Shown one piece after another: positions 60,590 through 64,000 of a DNA stretch of 64,000 nucleotides (positions within the stretch are counted from its first letter, which is position 1; each line of letters begins with the position of its first letter). Both the position numbers and the translations under genes were made by a program. Under the pieces are notes generated by a model. The model was given only the letters and a program-made list of their open reading frames with translations. It searched no databases and had not been told where the DNA came from. Origin of the DNA: Mesostigma viride (lineage: Eukaryota; Streptophyta; Mesostigmatophyceae; Mesostigmatales; Mesostigmataceae); contig RPFO01000080.1 of the NCBI GenBank assembly GCA_009746045.1, positions 11,174,290 to 11,238,289 on the forward strand. The letters are read 5' to 3'.

Positions 60590-62850
60590 CCGCTAACCCA
60601 GTCCTAATAGGTATACGTCTCAGGTATTTCATAGTCCGCTGACCCATTTTTGGCACTTTCATACCCCTGAAAATTAAAAAATCATAACTCACAGGCCACA
60701 GCTCCAAACACCCCAACCAAGATGCTAGGAGTATCTACACTTCAAGGGCTTTCAGAATATGCAATAATACCATGGCTTTATCAAAGCATTTGGATGATAG
60801 CTCTAGTCAAAGTTGGCCAAAAGACGATCTTTTTTCCCCAAGGAAAAGTTTACCCCCCCCTTTTTTCCCAGGGAGGGTAGGGAACCTCAATACCAACATT
60901 GGACAACTTAGGTGGATAGTCCAATGGGGGTTTCCTTGGGTCAGACCACCCGGATAACCCATTACCCCTATATAACGTGCTCATATATGTGTGTGGGTTA
61001 CGCGCGTGAAAACAGCTATCTATGACATGCAACACGATAATGCATTATAGCAAGCTATAAAAGGCTGCCAAAATTGCTGGAATACAAACACGTTGCCTAC
61101 CTGCACTAACGGAATGCCATACTCCATAGAAATGCCATAAACTGGGCACTTTCAGGGCTAAATTCACTCTCTACAACAGGCATGGAAGCTTGCTGAAATA
61201 TGCATGGATAAAATCGTCATATATAATGCATGGGAGGCGTATTCCGCTGCAAACAACACGCAAATACGTTGTCGTACCTAGCTCGTTCATGTCCTGCCCG
61301 GATTCCGCTGGCCGGGACCACCATATCTCACACATACCGTTGCTCTATGGGCATAGACAACCATAGCCGCAACATGCATGCATCCTTTATGATTACCAGG
61401 TTGATGTTCCGTTCAAAGATGACCTATAAACGTGTCCGCATTCCCAGCAAATGCTGCAGCGGACATCCCGTAGCAAACCTGGATGCTTGGGCTGGCGCAG
61501 ACTGCCCGGCCATGAGGAGAAAATCGACATATGATAGACGATGACTCGTCTTGCACTGGCGACCAAGAAGGCAGTATTTTCCTACCTGTATTTTCCCAAT
61601 CCTAAAAATCTGGCCATGCCTGACATACAAAAATCACGCATCATCATTCTGAGCAACATTCTAACCCGTTTCTAGCCGCGAGACGTAAAATTTCCCTGAT
61701 AACGGCACGTTGACAGCCATATCTCGCTACGCGCGCGCGAGTGAAAATTTCCCGCCAAAGTCACGTGATACTTTCTCAATGCACGTTGTATTTGTAACCA
61801 GGCTATGGCGAATATACCCCCCAAACCTATGCATCACCTTCGTCCCTAAGTGTTCCCAGAACCACCGGACAACTTCCCTCCGTCACGGGTGGCGCGGCGC
61901 TCCAGGAATTACGTGGTTTATTACGTTAAGTCAAAGTGCATGCGATCACATGCAGTTTTCGGACTATGTATTAGGACTAGGTATACGTCTCAGGTATACG
62001 TCTTAGGTATATTAATACCTAAGACGTATTAATTAATTAATTAATACGTCGTCATTCCGAAGCTGTGCATATATCGTGAGGATTGGATGTTGATGGTTTA
62101 TACTGCGTTGATTGTGCAAGAAGATCAGCTAGGTGCCCATAATCATGGTGTATAATCATGTGTTGTTAGCATCTTGCCACCATAAATGCTAGCATGCATT
62201 CCAGCGTCATCTTTGCCTGCATGTAAGCTCATGGATCACTCAACCTATCCAAGCCTTGCATTACACGTGCCTCTTTGAATCTTTCAGTATTGCACGCGTT
62301 ATGGAATGAAAACCGTTTTCATTCCTGGGCCAGCACCTCCGTTCCCACGAGGCATGTGCTCAACACGTTGTGAGAGTGGCCGGATGATGCTTTGGCTATG
62401 GCTGCCTGATTCAGTCATATTAGTTCATCCAGTCATGATGTTTGTGTTACGTCGCGTAACAATTCGTTGTAGTTACGGACGTAAATTAGGTCTTTTGCCT
62501 CGGTTGTCCCCAGGTTTACGTTTAGGCTCCTACCGGGACATTATTGTCCTCGTAACAGTACTGTGGTACATTGGGTGCCGTTGGGCGCCGCGCCGCGTAC
62601 TTTACTAGTGGTCCTGATCCTGTGGTAGAATGTAGTGGACCAGCGTGCATCAGTAGATGTAGTGGACCAGCGTGCATCTGTAGGCGAGGGCCATGTCGGC
62701 CCGAGCGTGTTGGACCGTTGGTGACCATTTATGCGCGTTCTATCCCTTGTGTGTGCACTCGGCGTGTGTTAAATGAATTAACACATTTAGGCTTGGGTCA
62801 CGGCAGTGTAGTTGTGTTTCCTTCCTCTATTCCTGGAGTAAACGGGTTTT
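60590..62850. other. Region without a recognised gene
   Basis: A/T-rich, with direct repeats TAGTCCGCTAACCCA / TAGTCCGCTGACCCA (60587-60645), GGTATACGTCTCAGGTAT at both 60610 and 61979, and the hairpin/palindrome at 61997-62050. Short frames only. Confidence 0.5.
61997..62050. repeat. Hairpin plus 28-bp perfect palindrome
   Basis: TACGTCTTAGGTAT (61997-62010) pairs with ATACCTAAGACGTA (62015-62028), a 14-bp perfect stem with a 4-base loop. Overlapping it, 62023-62050 is a perfect palindrome, GACGTATTAATTAA joined to its complement. Confidence 0.9.
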
Positions 62851-62863
62851 GATAAATGGTTGT

Positions 62864-63166
62864 ATGGCGTATTATAGTAACACATACGTTAATGCATTGA
62901 GATCAGCTCCGTCACGTTCGTCTTTCGCCAGAGGTTTGAGTAGAGGAGGCCTGACCAGTTTAGGTAGTATCAGGCCCATTAGAGGTAGAGGCGGAGGTAG
63001 ATATCCGCGGCGTAACAATGGTTCCGGAGGAACTTCAGTAGGTAGAGAACGCGACGACTATCCCTTGCCACATACACCTTTTCAAGACCCCTTCCGCGTC
63101 CAGGAACAAGAAGCCGACACTTCCTTGATAGGTAATGGGCGGGTCGCCTTCAAGCTAGGAGAGTAG
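62864..63166 (+). CDS. Small Gly/Arg/Ser-rich ORF, about 100 aa
   Basis: From the ATG at 62864: MAYYSNTYVNALRSAPSRSS, then SRGGLTSLGSIRPIRGRGGG, RYPRRNNGSGG and an acidic end FRVQEQEADTSLIGNGRVAF. The middle is RG-rich, suggesting nucleic-acid binding; no family is recognised. Codon use is A/T-ending, unlike the LRR and dehydrogenase genes. It precedes the hybrid-binding-domain ORF by 360 bases on the same strand and may belong to the same element. Whether it is expressed is unknown. Confidence 0.4.
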   Translation: MAYYSNTYVNALRSAPSRSSFARGLSRGGLTSLGSIRPIRGRGGGRYPRRNNGSGGTSVGRERDDYPLPHTPFQDPFRVQEQEADTSLIGNGRVAFKLGE

Positions 63167-63525
63167 TGCTGCCCGTTTCGGGACACGCTCTACCTAGATG
63201 CTAGACCTGCTCGCAGCGGATAAATCCTTTCGTAGTTAGCCTGTCCTTCGCCTTGTTTTCCTGCTTACGGTTGTTTCCTGTCTTAGATAGGGGAGTATTA
63301 CTGTTCAGAGACGATTAGCGTCTGGGTAGGTTCCACCTTTTCCTTCGTGCTGCTGTACATTAGACGGCCGCACTCGCAGAAAGTCACTGGGTCGCTGACT
63401 TTAGGACTACGAGCGCTGGACCATTGCCGCCCTCGTCATTTCGGTGATCCAGATAACCCAGCTAAGTCGACTCCTACCCCTTCCACTCCTATCATGACTA
63501 CTCAAGAACAACAAGGTGCGTTACC

Positions 63526-63966
63526 ATGAGCCAACGGCGATCTTTGACTGCTCCTTCCCATTCTTCTAGCGATAATAGTCTAGCTAAATATTACGTAGTG
63601 ATTACGCCTCAATGGTCCTCCATTTTCCTTTCTTGGTCCGACGCTAGGAAGATCGTTCAGAATCGTGTATACAACGTAATTAGGTACAAGAAATTTATGT
63701 CCTTCGAAGAAGCTCAGCAGTTCCTTATAGATCATAGCCAAACAGATTTAGGCCTTCATGTACGCCCTATTCCTCATGGTCGTCCTCCTGTAGAAGCTCT
63801 AGTCTTTGCTACCCCTCCTTCTTCTCCCCCTAAGAGGGCTGAGTTAGAATGCGGTGGGATATATTGCTTGAGAACACTGAAGGCTTGGAGCAATGAATTG
63901 CTTGGTTCATTAGAAAATAGGTTTACCCTTTATCAACGTTCCTCTCACCGGCTGCGCCGCCAGTGA
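63526..63966 (+). CDS. Stand-alone viroplasmin/RNase H1 N-terminal-type domain protein, 146 aa
   Basis: The ATG overlaps the stop of a short upstream frame as ATGA. After a Ser-rich start, residues about 22-68 read KYYVVITPQWSSIFLSWSDA, VYNVIRYKKFMSFEEAQQFL, matching the small hybrid-binding domain (Pfam caulimovirus viroplasmin) that binds RNA:DNA hybrids in RNase H1 and occurs in caulimoviral and retroelement proteins. A Pro-rich link (FATPPSSPPKRA) and a short tail (CGGIYCLRTLKAWSNELLGS) follow; there is no RNase H catalytic domain before the stop. Codon use is A/T-ending compared with the rest of the window, suggesting a mobile or transferred element that may continue past 64000. A host RNase H1 exon is less likely because the frame closes. 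Confidence 0.6.
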   Translation: MSQRRSLTAPSHSSSDNSLAKYYVVITPQWSSIFLSWSDARKIVQNRVYNVIRYKKFMSFEEAQQFLIDHSQTDLGLHVRPIPHGRPPVEALVFATPPSSPPKRAELECGGIYCLRTLKAWSNELLGSLENRFTLYQRSSHRLRRQ

Positions 63967-64000
63967 CCGTTGGGTGCAGACCGTTGGCCCGAGGCCACAC

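Overview
The window is nuclear DNA of a eukaryote, most likely a chlorophyte green alga. The evidence is GC-rich coding sequence with many short exons and GT-AG introns, a secreted protein carrying a long Ser-Pro-Pro linker of the kind seen in green algal walls, a TGTAA element downstream of that gene, very abundant micro- and minisatellites, and non-LTR retrotransposons ending in short tandem repeats. The species is not identified. There is no prokaryotic gene organisation and no CRISPR array.

Layout. 1-5153 (minus): a two-exon leucine-rich-repeat (LRR) gene (gene A) with a minisatellite-filled intron and a C/G-rich satellite at its 3' end. 5154-8968: no recognised gene. 8969-24519 (plus): a gene of about 13 exons for a secreted PQQ-type glucose/sorbosone dehydrogenase-like protein; nearly every intron holds a degenerate copy of the adjoining exon edge. 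25540-29931 (minus): a decayed second LRR gene (gene B) split by satellites. 34588-37614 (plus): an intact single-exon LRR gene (gene C). 47410-49449 (plus): a two-exon LRR gene (gene D). Genes A-D are paralogues: a conserved N-terminal F-box-like segment, a highly variable low-complexity insert, then cysteine-type LRRs (AMN1/FBXL style). Such proteins are usually substrate receptors of ubiquitin ligases; that role is inferred here.

From about 39 kb to 60 kb the LRR genes are embedded in mobile DNA. Family A elements (about 1.9 kb) encode only an L1-type ORF1 protein. Family B carries the reverse transcriptase and shares family A's 3' end. Family C carries a restriction-like endonuclease domain and inserts at TA-rich sites. 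A small tRNA-like dimer, a MITE-like element, (ACTCA)n-tailed micro-insertions and large foldbacks are also present. At 50843-57314 several elements are nested inside one another and target-site duplications can be read directly.

From about 62 kb to the end, composition and codon use shift towards A/T. Two short ORFs lie there; the second is a stand-alone hybrid-binding (caulimovirus viroplasmin / RNase H1 N-terminal) domain protein, probably part of an element continuing beyond the window.

The most novel observation is the systematic set of exon-edge echoes in the dehydrogenase gene: short degenerate duplications of exon ends, usually with intact splice acceptors, in the adjoining introns. 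The second is a HAL1-like ORF1-only retrotransposon family that shares a 3' hairpin with an RT-bearing family.
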